A DNA stretch of 64,000 nt, taken from the NCBI GenBank assembly GCA_002507565.1, contig MOXJ01000010.1, forward strand, positions 1-64,000, given 5' to 3'. Numbering within the stretch: position 1 is the first letter of the stretch; every line of letters begins with the position of its first letter. The stretch comes from Candidatus Reconcilbacillus cellulovorans (lineage in GTDB: Bacteria > Bacillota > Bacilli > Paenibacillales > Reconciliibacillaceae). This document shows positions 55,070 to 64,000 of this stretch, piece after piece. Under the pieces are notes generated by a model, which saw nothing but the letters and a program-made list of their open reading frames with translations, did not search any database and was not told the DNA's origin. Made by a program: the position numbers and the translations under genes.

Positions 55070-55663
55070 ATGATCTTGATGATTGACAATTACGATTCGT
55101 TTACCTATAACCTCGTCCAGTATTTGGGCGAACTCGGCGCCGAGGTGCGCGTCGTCCGCAACGACGAGATGACGCCGGATGAGATCGAAGTCATGGCGCC
55201 GGACCATATCGTGCTCTCCCCGGGGCCGTGCTCGCCGAACGAGGCCGGCGTCTGTCTGGACGTCATCCGCCGTTTGAAGGGAAAAGTCCCCATTCTCGGC
55301 GTCTGTCTCGGCCATCAGGCGATCGGTCAGGCGTTCGGCGGCGAGGTCGTGCGCGCCGAACGTCCGATGCACGGCAAGACGTCGCGCATTTATCACGACG
55401 GGCGCACGGTGTTTGAAGGAATTCCGTCTCCGTTTACGGCGACGCGTTATCATTCGCTGATCGTGCGGCGTGCGACGCTTCCGGACTGCTTGGAGATCAG
55501 CGCGGAGACGGAAGAAGGCGAAATTATGGGAATCCGCCACCGCGAATATGCGATCGAAGGCGTTCAGTTCCATCCCGAATCGATCATGACGGAACACGGC
55601 CATCGGCTGCTGAGCAATTTCCTGTCGCTCAAGGGCGGTATGCGCACATGTACGTCTGGCTGA
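55070..55663 (+). CDS. pabA: Aminodeoxychorismate/anthranilate synthase component II (glutamine amidotransferase)
   Basis: A 197-residue class I glutaminase. The triad is C79 (LGVCLGHQA), H168 and E170 (FHPES). It supplies ammonia to PabB and, as in B. subtilis, may also serve TrpE (pabA/trpG), since no separate trpG is visible. The start at 55070 ([11 protein letters not shown]) is set by the fold; GGGGG lies 9 nt upstream. I see no row of GAG/UAG repeats at the ribosome site, so TRAP control as in B. subtilis is not evident. The stop overlaps pabC by 16 nt. Confidence 0.93.
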   Translation: MILMIDNYDSFTYNLVQYLGELGAEVRVVRNDEMTPDEIEVMAPDHIVLSPGPCSPNEAGVCLDVIRRLKGKVPILGVCLGHQAIGQAFGGEVVRAERPMHGKTSRIYHDGRTVFEGIPSPFTATRYHSLIVRRATLPDCLEISAETEEGEIMGIRHREYAIEGVQFHPESIMTEHGHRLLSNFLSLKGGMRTCTSG

Positions 55664-56568
55664 ACGGCGCTTTGGTCGGTGAACGCGACGCGGCGGTGTC
55701 CGTGTTCGACCACGGACTTTTATATGGCATCGGTCTGTTCGAGACGTTCCGGACGCATCGCGGCCGGCCGGTTTTTTTCGGTCGCCATCTGCGGCGCCTG
55801 GCGGAAGCATGCCGGGCCTACGGCATCCGATACGAGCCTGACGAACGGCGGCTGCGCGAAGCGGCCGAGCGCCTGCTGTCGGCGAACGGTTGGGAGGATG
55901 CGGCTGTGCGCTTGTCGGTTTCTGCGGGCGCTCGACCGGTCGGATTGCCGGCTGGCGGCGAATACGATCGGCCGAACGAATGGATGATCGGCCGGCCGCT
56001 GGAATCGCTGCGGGAAGACGGCGCCGCTTCGGTTCGGACGCTCGTGCTGTTGAAAACGCGACGCGTTCCGCCGGAAGACGCCGTCCGCCGCAAGGCGTTC
56101 GGATTCGCGAACCAATGGCTTGCCAAGCGGGAACTTGTGCGGCGTCTGGCCGCTCCGGCCTGCGGTGTCGACCCCTCGTCTGCCGAAGGGTTAATGCTGG
56201 ACGCCGGCGGGTATATCGTCGAGGGCATCGTCAGCAACGTATTCTGGGTGAGCGACGGCAGGCTCAAGACGCCGGATTTGTCGACAGGCGCGTTGCCGGG
56301 CGTGGCGCGTTCGGTTGTGCTCGAAATCGCGCGGGAAGAGGGTATCCCGTGCGAGGAGGGCAGGTTTCCGTGGACGGACTTGGCGGCGGCCGATGAAGTG
56401 TTTTTGACCAATTCCGTTCAAGGCGTCGTATCGGTGGCGCGGCTCGTATCGGAAGACGGCGGGGAGCGCGAGGTGCCGTTGTCGGGCGATGCGGCTTCCG
56501 TCACGTCGCGCTTGCGCGCCGCCTATGTCGAACGGGCGCTTCGCGAAACGGAAGGAGGCGGCTTATGA
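55648..56568 (+). CDS. pabC: 4-amino-4-deoxychorismate lyase
   Basis: A 306-residue PLP fold-type IV enzyme that releases pyruvate to give p-aminobenzoate. Features are [16 protein letters not shown] (20-35), the PLP lysine at K149 ([10 protein letters not shown]) and [11 protein letters not shown]-amino-acid and branched-chain transaminases share this fold; the operon position between pabA and sul supports PabC. It overlaps both neighbours, indicating coupled translation. Confidence 0.9.
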   Translation: MYVWLNGALVGERDAAVSVFDHGLLYGIGLFETFRTHRGRPVFFGRHLRRLAEACRAYGIRYEPDERRLREAAERLLSANGWEDAAVRLSVSAGARPVGLPAGGEYDRPNEWMIGRPLESLREDGAASVRTLVLLKTRRVPPEDAVRRKAFGFANQWLAKRELVRRLAAPACGVDPSSAEGLMLDAGGYIVEGIVSNVFWVSDGRLKTPDLSTGALPGVARSVVLEIAREEGIPCEEGRFPWTDLAAADEVFLTNSVQGVVSVARLVSEDGGEREVPLSGDAASVTSRLRAAYVERALRETEGGGL

Positions 56569-57428
56569 TCGGATTTCGGCCGCAAATGCGCGAATGGGTG
56601 ACGCCGCACGGTCGTCGAATCCGGCTCGGCGAGCGCACGCTCGTCATGGGCGTGTTGAACGTGACGCCGGATTCGTTTTCCGACGGCGGACTGTATATGG
56701 AAGTTGAAGCGGCTGTCGCCCGGGCGAGGCAGATGGTCGCCGAAGGCGCGGATCTGATCGACATCGGCGGCGAATCGACCCGTCCCGGTTCGACGCCGGT
56801 TTCACTGGAGGAGGAGTTGCGTCGGGTCTTGCCGGTCGTCGAGGCGGTGCGCAAGGAATTACCTGAAGTTCCCATTTCCATTGATACTTACAAAGCGGAA
56901 ACCGCCCGGCGTGCGCTCCGGCTCGGCGCCGACATCGTCAACGACGTATGGGGACTGAAGGCCGATCCGGAAATGGCGGGCGTCGTCGCCTCGTTCGGCT
57001 GCCCTGTCGTCATCATGCACAACCGCAGCCGGGCCGTGTACGAACGGGACATCATGGAAGAAATCATTGCCGATTTGAACGATTCGCTTGCCTTGGCGTT
57101 TTCCGCCGGCGTGCGCCGCGACCGAATCGCGCTCGATCCCGGCATCGGGTTCGGTAAGGAAAACGAGCACAGCCTCGAAGTGATGCGCAGGCTCGGGGAA
57201 CTGTGCGCGCTGGGCTATCCCGTTTTGCTGGGGACGTCGCGCAAACGGTTCATCCGCCATACGCTCGGCCTGCCGCCCGACGATGTCGTCGAAGGCACGG
57301 CGGCGACCGTTGCGCTCGGCATCGCGCAAGGATGCGACATCGTCCGTGTACACGACATTCGGCCGATCGTGCGGACGGTGCGGATGACGGACGCCGTCGT
57401 CAGGCTGGCGCCGTTGTCCGTCTGCTAA
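56565..57428 (+). CDS. folP: Dihydropteroate synthase
   Basis: A 287-residue TIM-barrel enzyme joining p-aminobenzoate to the pterin pyrophosphate; the target of sulfonamides. The signatures are NVTPDSFSDGG (32-42), GGESTRPGS (68-76), DIVNDVWGLK and GTSRKRF. Known as sul in B. subtilis. The ATG overlaps the pabC stop by 4 nt, and GGAGGCGG is the ribosome site. Confidence 0.95.
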   Translation: MIGFRPQMREWVTPHGRRIRLGERTLVMGVLNVTPDSFSDGGLYMEVEAAVARARQMVAEGADLIDIGGESTRPGSTPVSLEEELRRVLPVVEAVRKELPEVPISIDTYKAETARRALRLGADIVNDVWGLKADPEMAGVVASFGCPVVIMHNRSRAVYERDIMEEIIADLNDSLALAFSAGVRRDRIALDPGIGFGKENEHSLEVMRRLGELCALGYPVLLGTSRKRFIRHTLGLPPDDVVEGTAATVALGIAQGCDIVRVHDIRPIVRTVRMTDAVVRLAPLSVC

Positions 57429-57465
57429 CAGGCCGCGACGGCGGTTTCAGCGACGGAGGCCGGAC

Positions 57466-57834
57466 ATGGACAAACTGATCTTGCATCGGCTGCGATTTTA
57501 CGGAAAACACGGCGTGTTGCCTGAGGAAAACCGGCTCGGCCAAACGTTTCTCGTCGACCTCGAGCTGTCGCTCGACTTGTCAAGGGCGGGGCGCAGCGAC
57601 GATTTGCGCGACTCCGTCCACTATGCCGAGGTGATCGAGCTCGTCCGAGACGTCGTCGAGCGGGAAACGTACCGGCTGATCGAGCGTGTCGCCGAACGGA
57701 TCGCCGAGCGGGTGCTGGCGGGGTTCCCGCAGGTGCGGGAACTGGTCGTCCGGCTGACGAAGCCGAACCCGCCGGTGCGGATGGCCTTCGACGGGGTGAG
57801 CGTCGAAATCCGAAGGAGGCGTCTCGACGAATGA
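57466..57834 (+). CDS. folB: Dihydroneopterin aldolase
   Basis: A 122-residue enzyme forming 6-hydroxymethyl-dihydropterin. It has YGKHGVLPEENRLGQTFLVDLELSLDL near the start and the catalytic Lys in VVRLTKPNPPV near 101. Length and motifs are normal for FolB. The stop overlaps the folK ATG (ATGA). Confidence 0.94.
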   Translation: MDKLILHRLRFYGKHGVLPEENRLGQTFLVDLELSLDLSRAGRSDDLRDSVHYAEVIELVRDVVERETYRLIERVAERIAERVLAGFPQVRELVVRLTKPNPPVRMAFDGVSVEIRRRRLDE

Positions 57835-58361
57835 GCGTTTCCGACGTCGTCGCCTATCTCGGCCTCGGCTCCAATCTCGGCGACCGCGAAAACGCCCTGC
57901 GCGAAGCCGTGAGGAGGTTGAACCGACCACCTGAGATTCGGGTGGTCGCCGTGTCGGACGTGTATGAGACGGCGCCCGTCGGCCCCGTGCCGCAGGGGCC
58001 TTTTCTCAACATGGTCATCGCCGTGCGGACCAGCCTTTCACCGGAAGAACTTCTGGACGCCGCACTCGCCGTCGAGGCTGCGATGGGCCGTGTGCGTACC
58101 GTGCGGTGGGGACCGAGAACGATCGACATCGATCTTCTGTTGTACGGCCGGCTCGTCTGCTCGACGCCGCGACTGACGGTTCCGCACCCGCGGATGGAGG
58201 AGCGCGCTTTCGTGATCGTTCCGCTCGTCGACGCCATGCGGCGGATGGGCGACGATCGGGCCGACCGTTGGCAACGGCGGTTGCACACCGCGGAAGGAAA
58301 GGATACGGTCCGAAGATGGGACATGAGCTGGGACGTCGCCTGCGGGCTTTCCGTAAACTGA
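57831..58361 (+). CDS. folK: 6-hydroxymethyl-dihydropterin pyrophosphokinase
   Basis: A 176-residue HPPK. It has the family signatures LGLGSNLGDRENALREAV (with G-S-N-L-G-D), VYETAPVGPVPQGPFLNMV, and RWGPRTIDIDLLLYG with the magnesium-binding Asp pair, followed by PHPRMEERAFVI. It provides the activated pterin for FolP. Its 3' end overlaps the small regulator gene by 46 nt. Confidence 0.95.
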   Translation: MSVSDVVAYLGLGSNLGDRENALREAVRRLNRPPEIRVVAVSDVYETAPVGPVPQGPFLNMVIAVRTSLSPEELLDAALAVEAAMGRVRTVRWGPRTIDIDLLLYGRLVCSTPRLTVPHPRMEERAFVIVPLVDAMRRMGDDRADRWQRRLHTAEGKDTVRRWDMSWDVACGLSVN

Positions 58362-58519
58362 AACGGTTGACGCAACAAGAGTTGGCTCTTCGCGCGGGCG
58401 TTTCCCTGAGCGTGCTCGGGGAAATCGAGCGCGGCGTCCGGGACGCGGATCCGCGCATTTTGGCGAAAATCGCGGAGATTTTGCAAGTACAGGTGGCGGA
58501 ATTGACCGGTGAGCGGTAG
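58316..58519 (+). CDS. Small XRE-type DNA-binding protein, YazB-like
   Basis: A 67-residue protein that is one helix-turn-helix domain of the Cro/CI type (LRAFRKLKRLTQQELALRAGVSLSVLGEIERG). The location between folK and dusB matches yazB of B. subtilis. The ATG at 58316 lies inside folK with GGAAAGGA upstream. No sensing domain is present; target sites are unknown. Confidence 0.88.
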   Translation: MGHELGRRLRAFRKLKRLTQQELALRAGVSLSVLGEIERGVRDADPRILAKIAEILQVQVAELTGER

Positions 58520-58546
58520 TCGGCAACCAAAACAGGAGGGATCGCG

Positions 58547-59593
58547 ATGCTCAAAATCGGTCCTGTCGTCGCGGACAATCCCGTCGTGCTCGCGCCGATG
58601 GCCGGCGTCTCTAACCACGCCTTCCGCCTGATCGCCCGCGAGTTCGGCTGCGGACTCGTCTGCGCGGAAATGGTCAGCGACAAGGCGATCGTGCACGGCA
58701 ACGAGCGGACGAGGCAGATGCTTTACGTCGACGAGAGAGAAAGACCGCTAAGCCTGCAAATTTTCGGAGCTGACGTCGAGACGCTGGTGGAGGCCGCCCG
58801 CTACGTCGACCGGTATACGAACGCGGACATCATCGACATCAACATGGGATGTCCTGTTCCAAAAATCACCAAATGCGACGCCGGAGCCAAATGGCTGCTC
58901 GATCCCGACCGTATCGAACGCGCCGTTTCCGCCATCGTCCGGGCGGTGTCCAAACCGGTCACGGTCAAGATGCGTATCGGCTGGGACGACAAACACATTT
59001 ACGCCGTTCGGAACGCAAAAGCGGTGGAAAACGCGGGAGGCGCCGCCGTCACGATTCACGGCCGGACGCGTGAACAGATGTACACCGGCCGTGCAAACTG
59101 GGACATCATTCGCGAAGTGAAACAGTCCGTTTCCATCCCCGTCATCGGCAACGGCGACGTCCGCACGCCGCAGGACGCCAAGCGCATGCTCGACGAGACC
59201 GGCGTCGACGGCGTCATGATCGGTCGCGCCGCGCTCGGTAATCCGTGGATCCTGTACCGGACGGTCGTCTACCTGACGCGCGGCGAACTTTTGCCGGAGC
59301 CGGACCCGAAGGAGAAAGTCCGCATCGCGCTGTTGCATCTCGACCGACTGATCGCGCTCAAAGGCGAGCGGCAGGCCGTCATGGAAATGCGCAAGCATAT
59401 GGCTTGGTACCTGAAAGGCTTGCGAGGTTCCGCCCGTGCCAAGGACGAGATCGTCAAGGCGACGACGCGCGAAGAGATGGTGCGGTCGCTGGAAGCTTAT
59501 TTGGAACGGCTGTTGTCCGGAGACTTCGGCGAGGGGCCCGACGCGGCGGAAACGGCGGAAAGCGCGCAAACGGCTCTTGAAGCAGCCGTCTGA
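58547..59593 (+). CDS. dusB: tRNA-dihydrouridine synthase
   Basis: A 348-residue FMN enzyme that reduces uridine in the tRNA D-loop. The features are VLAPMAGVSNHAFR at the N-terminus, catalytic C102 in NMGCPVPKITK with K107, TVKMRIGWDD, HGRTREQMYTG, and GNGDVRTPQDAKRML. The C-terminal helical tRNA-binding domain is followed by an Ala/Glu-rich tail. Matches dusB (yacF), which ends the B. subtilis folate operon. Confidence 0.93.
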   Translation: MLKIGPVVADNPVVLAPMAGVSNHAFRLIAREFGCGLVCAEMVSDKAIVHGNERTRQMLYVDERERPLSLQIFGADVETLVEAARYVDRYTNADIIDINMGCPVPKITKCDAGAKWLLDPDRIERAVSAIVRAVSKPVTVKMRIGWDDKHIYAVRNAKAVENAGGAAVTIHGRTREQMYTGRANWDIIREVKQSVSIPVIGNGDVRTPQDAKRMLDETGVDGVMIGRAALGNPWILYRTVVYLTRGELLPEPDPKEKVRIALLHLDRLIALKGERQAVMEMRKHMAWYLKGLRGSARAKDEIVKATTREEMVRSLEAYLERLLSGDFGEGPDAAETAESAQTALEAAV

Positions 59594-59609
59594 AAACGTC
59601 TGGATGCGA

Positions 59610-59639
59610 TTGACATGCACCCGCGCCATCCCCTATAAT
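59610..59639 (+). promoter_or_regulatory. Sigma-A promoter of greA-lysS
   Basis: TTGACA at 59610-59615, an 18-nt spacer and TATAAT at 59634-59639. Start predicted near 59646. Confidence 0.8.
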
Positions 59640-59645
59640 CACAAC

Positions 59646-59759
59646 CAACGGCTCCGCATGTAACCGCGAGGCGGCCAATATACTGTTACTGTCCGCCCTA
59701 CGCCCGCGAACGCGGCCGTGCGGATGCTTTCAATCATGGAGGAACGGGAGAAGAGACCC
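59646..59759 (+). other. Structured greA leader
   Basis: A 114-nt leader with an outer 8-bp stem (59653-59660 with 59717-59724, one U-G pair) enclosing hairpins such as CCGC/GCGG (59664-59667, 59671-59674), or alternatively GGCGG/CCGCC (59670-59674, 59693-59697), and CCGC/GCGG (59704-59707, 59712-59715). There is no T-run, so it is not an obvious terminator. Function unknown. Confidence 0.35.
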
Positions 59760-60239
59760 ATGAGCCAGGAAAAAGAAGTTCTCCTGACCCCGGAGGGCTT
59801 AAAAAAACTGGAGGAAGAGCTGGAACACCTGAAATCCGTCAAACGGCGCGAGGTGGCCGAACGGATCAAGGTGGCGATCGGCTACGGCGACCTGAGCGAA
59901 AATTCCGAGTACGAGGACGCCAAGAACGAGCAGGCCTTCATCGAGGGCCGCATCATGATGCTGGAGAAGATGCTGCGCAACGCCCGGATCGTCAACAACG
60001 AGGATGTCGACGCCGACACCGTCGGCATCGGCTCCACGGTGACGTTGGAGGATCAAGAAACGAAGGAGACGGTCGAATATACGATCGTCGGCTCGGCGGA
60101 ATCCGATCCGTTCCAGAACAGAATTTCAAACGAAAGTCCCGTCGGCAAGGCGCTGCTCGGCAAGAAGAAAGGAGCCGTCGTCGACGTGCCGGTTCCGGAC
60201 GGGGTTCTTCAATATAGAATTTTGGACATCAAACGATGA
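59760..60239 (+). CDS. greA: Transcription elongation factor GreA
   Basis: A 159-residue protein. The N-terminal antiparallel coiled coil ([17 protein letters not shown]) has the acidic tip [10 protein letters not shown] that reaches into the polymerase secondary channel to trigger transcript cleavage. The C-terminal FKBP-like domain ends [15 protein letters not shown]. The ATG at 59760 gives the usual length; an upstream ATG at 59736 would add 8 residues. It lies 15 nt before lysS. Confidence 0.95.
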   Translation: MSQEKEVLLTPEGLKKLEEELEHLKSVKRREVAERIKVAIGYGDLSENSEYEDAKNEQAFIEGRIMMLEKMLRNARIVNNEDVDADTVGIGSTVTLEDQETKETVEYTIVGSAESDPFQNRISNESPVGKALLGKKKGAVVDVPVPDGVLQYRILDIKR

Positions 60240-61745
<1,506 letters not shown>

Positions 61746-61761
61746 AAACTGTTGAACAAAA

Positions 61762-61788
61762 GGGGAGGCGTTGGCCTCTCTTTTTTTT
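61762..61788 (+). terminator. Intrinsic terminator of greA-lysS
   Basis: GGGAGGC (61763-61769), loop GTTG, GCCTCTC (61774-61780, one U-G pair), then eight T (61781-61788). It is 17 nt after the lysS stop. Confidence 0.93.
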
Positions 61789-61826
61789 GCAGGCGCGTTG
61801 TATAATGCGGACAAGGGGGGATCGCC

Positions 61827-63605
61827 GTGGTCCGCATGTGGCGCGGCTGGCCGAGATGGCGCTTCGTCAAGATCAAGCACAGGCTGTTCGCCCTCTTTGC
61901 GTTTTTCGCCGCGTTTCTGGGCCTGTCGGCAGCGGCGATGCTGCAGTACGTCTACCGCGTATACGACGCGCATCTGTACGAGGAATCTGCGAGATCGCTC
62001 AACATTTCCTTGCGCACGGTGGACATGGAGCTGAAACAGATCGAGCGGTTGTCGTTCAACATCCTCTCCGAACCGCAAGTGCAGGAGTTGTTGGAACAGC
62101 TGAAAAGCGAAACGAATGATTACGGGCGTTTTCGGCTGCACGAGTCGCTCAAAAATCGGCTGCTCGGTTTTGCCGATATGAACCGTTATGTGTTGTCCGT
62201 CCATTTCGTCGACTTGGTCGGCCAGGAGACGGTCGTCGGCACGGCGCCGGCCTATACGCCGACGTCAAGGAAAGAGTGGCTGCTCCGCCTCGCCTCCGAA
62301 CGGCAAGGCGCGTTCGTCTGGGTACCGCCGGATGAGGACGAGCCGGCGCTCGTTCTGGTGCGCGACGTCCGATCGTGGTCGTTCCAGCGGCTGGAGCTTG
62401 AGCGGCTCGGGACGCTGATGATCCGCGTTAGACTGGACAAGCTGCTCGGCGACCTGTCCGATCCGCGCGACAGCCGGATGCTGATCGCCGACGACGACCG
62501 CGTCGTCTATACGCCGGACGACGCGCTGGCGTCGCTGGCCGAGGGCGTCCCAAACGGCGTCGAACGCGGCTACGACATCGTGTCCCGTAGCGGCGACACC
62601 TATTTCCGGACATACGTTCGCTCGCCGTATACCGGCTGGACGTACGTACACGCCATCCCGTACGGCAACGTGTTTCGGGCCGTCGTGGCCATGAAGCGGA
62701 CGGCCGTCGCAGTCTTGTCCGTTCTGCTCCTGATCGTCTGTCTGCTCGGCCTTCGGTTCGTCCGTTCGGTGACCCGGCCGATCGAACGGCTCGCCCGGCG
62801 GATGCGGCTGGTCGGGATGGGCAACTTCGAAGTCGACGGCTGGGACGACGAACCGTCGACGGTCGACGAGCTCGGCTCGCTGCACCGCACGTTCCGCAGC
62901 ATGGTGGAAAAAATCAACGAACTGATCCGCGAAAATTACGTGCGGCAGTTGGCCATTCGGGAAGCGGAATACAAGGCGCTGCAGGCGCAGATCAACCCGC
63001 ATTTTCTGTACAACACGCTGGATTCGATCAACTGGCTGGCGAAAATGAACCGGCAACCGCAAATTTCGGCGATGGTCGAGTCGCTCGGCGCGCTGCTGCG
63101 CAACGCCGTCAATCCGAAAACGCACCTGATCACCGTCGAGGAGGAATGCCGCATCGCCGAACATTACGCGTTGATTCAGAAGATCCGTTTCGGCGATCGT
63201 CTTGAAATCGATTTCAACGTCGCCGACGACGTCCGCGGCTGTCTCGTGCCGAAACTGGTGTTGCAGCCGCTGATGGAAAATGCCGTTCATTACGCGCTCG
63301 ACCGGATGCTGGAAACCTGTCGGATCCGCGTGTCGGCCGTTGCGGCGGGCGACGATGTCGTGCTGACGGTCGAGGACAACGGGCCCGGCATCGATCCGGA
63401 ATGGCTGCGCGCCTGGAAGAACGGAGAAATCCCCGCGCAGCGCACCGGCATCGGGCTGAAAAACATCGATGAGCGTATCAAGATTACGTTCGGCGAGGCG
63501 TACGGCGTCGAACTGGACAGCGAGCCCGGCCGCGGCACGCGCGTCAGCATCCGCATTCCTCGAAAGGAGGCCGCCGGACATGTACAAGGTGCTGCTGGTG
63601 GATGA
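61827..63605 (+). CDS. YesM-type sensor histidine kinase
   Basis: A 592-residue membrane kinase. TM1 is at about 18-40, an extracellular dCache-like sensing domain at 45-285, TM2 at about 290-310, and a HAMP domain follows to 360. The His_kinase domain holds the phospho-acceptor H392 in QINPHFLYNTLDSI, and the HATPase domain has PLMENAVHYAL and EDNGPGID. This class in Paenibacillaceae usually pairs with an AraC-type regulator and responds to sugars. The GTG start has AAGGGGGG 7 nt upstream, with a TATAAT at 61801-61806. It overlaps the response regulator gene by 26 nt. Confidence 0.92.
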   Translation: MVRMWRGWPRWRFVKIKHRLFALFAFFAAFLGLSAAAMLQYVYRVYDAHLYEESARSLNISLRTVDMELKQIERLSFNILSEPQVQELLEQLKSETNDYGRFRLHESLKNRLLGFADMNRYVLSVHFVDLVGQETVVGTAPAYTPTSRKEWLLRLASERQGAFVWVPPDEDEPALVLVRDVRSWSFQRLELERLGTLMIRVRLDKLLGDLSDPRDSRMLIADDDRVVYTPDDALASLAEGVPNGVERGYDIVSRSGDTYFRTYVRSPYTGWTYVHAIPYGNVFRAVVAMKRTAVAVLSVLLLIVCLLGLRFVRSVTRPIERLARRMRLVGMGNFEVDGWDDEPSTVDELGSLHRTFRSMVEKINELIRENYVRQLAIREAEYKALQAQINPHFLYNTLDSINWLAKMNRQPQISAMVESLGALLRNAVNPKTHLITVEEECRIAEHYALIQKIRFGDRLEIDFNVADDVRGCLVPKLVLQPLMENAVHYALDRMLETCRIRVSAVAAGDDVVLTVEDNGPGIDPEWLRAWKNGEIPAQRTGIGLKNIDERIKITFGEAYGVELDSEPGRGTRVSIRIPRKEAAGHVQGAAGG

Positions 63606-64000
63606 CGAACAGATCATTCTCGAAGGCGTCTCTCAGATCGTCGACTGGGAATCGGCGGGAGCGGAACTGTGCGGCGCTTTGCCGAACGGCGCGGAGGCGT
63701 ACCGGCAAATTTTCCGAGATCCGCCCGACATCGTCATCAGCGACATCCGGATGCCCGGTATGGACGGCCTCGAGCTCGTCCGCCGCACGGCGGAGACGCA
63801 CCCGCGCATCCGGTTTATCCTGTTGTCCGGTTACAACGATTTCGAATATGCGCGCAGCGCGATGAAATACGGCGTCAGGCACTACCTGCTGAAACCATGT
63901 AACGAACATCAGATTCTCGGCGCGTTGCGCGAAGTGATCGACGAGTTGAAGTCGGAGGACTCCCGCGAGCAATTTTTGCGTTCCGTGCGCGAGCGGCTTG
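63580..64000 (+). CDS. YesN-type response regulator, N-terminal part (runs off the window)
   Basis: The first 140 residues are visible: a receiver domain with D8, D9, phospho-acceptor D55 (ISDIRMPGMDG), the LLSGYNDFEYA helix typical of YesN, and K105 (YLLKPC). A helical linker begins at about 118. By family and position after a YesM kinase, a C-terminal AraC-type DNA-binding domain is expected beyond 64000. The ATG at 63580 has GAAAGGAGG 9 nt upstream and lies inside the kinase gene, so the two are translationally coupled. Confidence 0.92.
   Translation, partial: MYKVLLVDDEQIILEGVSQIVDWESAGAELCGALPNGAEAYRQIFRDPPDIVISDIRMPGMDGLELVRRTAETHPRIRFILLSGYNDFEYARSAMKYGVRHYLLKPCNEHQILGALREVIDELKSEDSREQFLRSVRERL

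Noticed and set aside
55020-55075. TRAP-binding GAG/UAG repeats at the pabA ribosome site
   Set aside because: No regularly spaced run of triplets is present, so TRAP control as in B. subtilis is not supported.

Overview
The window reads as a chromosomal segment of a high-GC, endospore-forming member of the Bacillota, most likely a Paenibacillaceae-type organism. This is inferred from gene content and order, not from a database search. Supporting signs are spo0F, the RNA polymerase delta subunit gene rpoE, S-layer-homology (SLH) domains, a YesM/YesN-type two-component pair, strong GGAGG ribosome sites, frequent GTG/TTG starts, and two blocks with the same order as Bacillus subtilis: rpoE-pyrG-spo0F-fbaA-murA-rho and cysK-pabB-pabA-pabC-sul-folB-folK-yazB-dusB...lysS. 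A third conserved block is ywhD-pbpG-speE-speB.

Layout. 1-99 is the 3' end of a group II intron (domains V and VI fold cleanly). 112-876 is an SDR oxidoreductase. 1054-4153 is a two-gene HEPN plus KGGVGR double-ATPase cassette that looks like an uncharacterised defence module. 4160-6766 encodes a UbiA-type phosphoribosyltransferase-like enzyme and a large membrane protein resembling a GT-C glycosyltransferase. 6816-7621 is a MntA/HepT-type toxin-antitoxin pair, followed by a ROK sugar kinase and glnS. At 10.3-10.6 kb a perfect sigma-A promoter on the minus strand drives a structured leader, a 42-codon gene and a terminator. 10733-15328 is a nitrite-assimilation locus: an ANTAR regulator divergent from nirB-nirD-uroporphyrinogen-III synthase. 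The nirB leader carries a two-hexaloop RNA overlapping an intrinsic terminator. 15325-19047 (minus) encodes a 1240-residue SF1 helicase fused to a phospholipase-D nuclease, with the architecture of Mokosh type II defence. 19238-21594 holds an aldo/keto reductase and an FGGY kinase.

21.6-29.0 kb is a cobalamin-uptake operon. A B12 riboswitch and terminator precede a secreted SLH-anchored protein built like vertebrate intrinsic factor (alpha toroid plus DUF4430 beta domains), a second DUF4430 protein, EcfT, a fused double EcfA ATPase and an ECF S component. 29-37 kb is mostly envelope and exported functions: a beta-propeller protein, an NlpC/P60 hydrolase, a LmbE-type deacetylase, a membrane protein and an M1 peptidase. 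Then come ywhD, the class A penicillin-binding protein, speE and speB, an AraC regulator divergent from a GH42 beta-galactosidase, and a subtilisin-like protease.

From 45.6 kb the core housekeeping block follows. pyrG has the GGGC start and C-rich terminator stem expected for CTP-sensing reiterative transcription. The folate operon, greA and lysS come next, and the window ends inside a YesN-type response regulator paired with a YesM-type kinase. No tRNA, rRNA, CRISPR array, IS transposase or phage genes were seen.

The most interesting items are the HEPN/KGGVGR cassette, the Mokosh-like helicase-PLD gene, the intrinsic-factor-like B12 uptake operon, the ANTAR-controlled nirB leader, and the small minus-strand gene with a structured leader near 10.5 kb.
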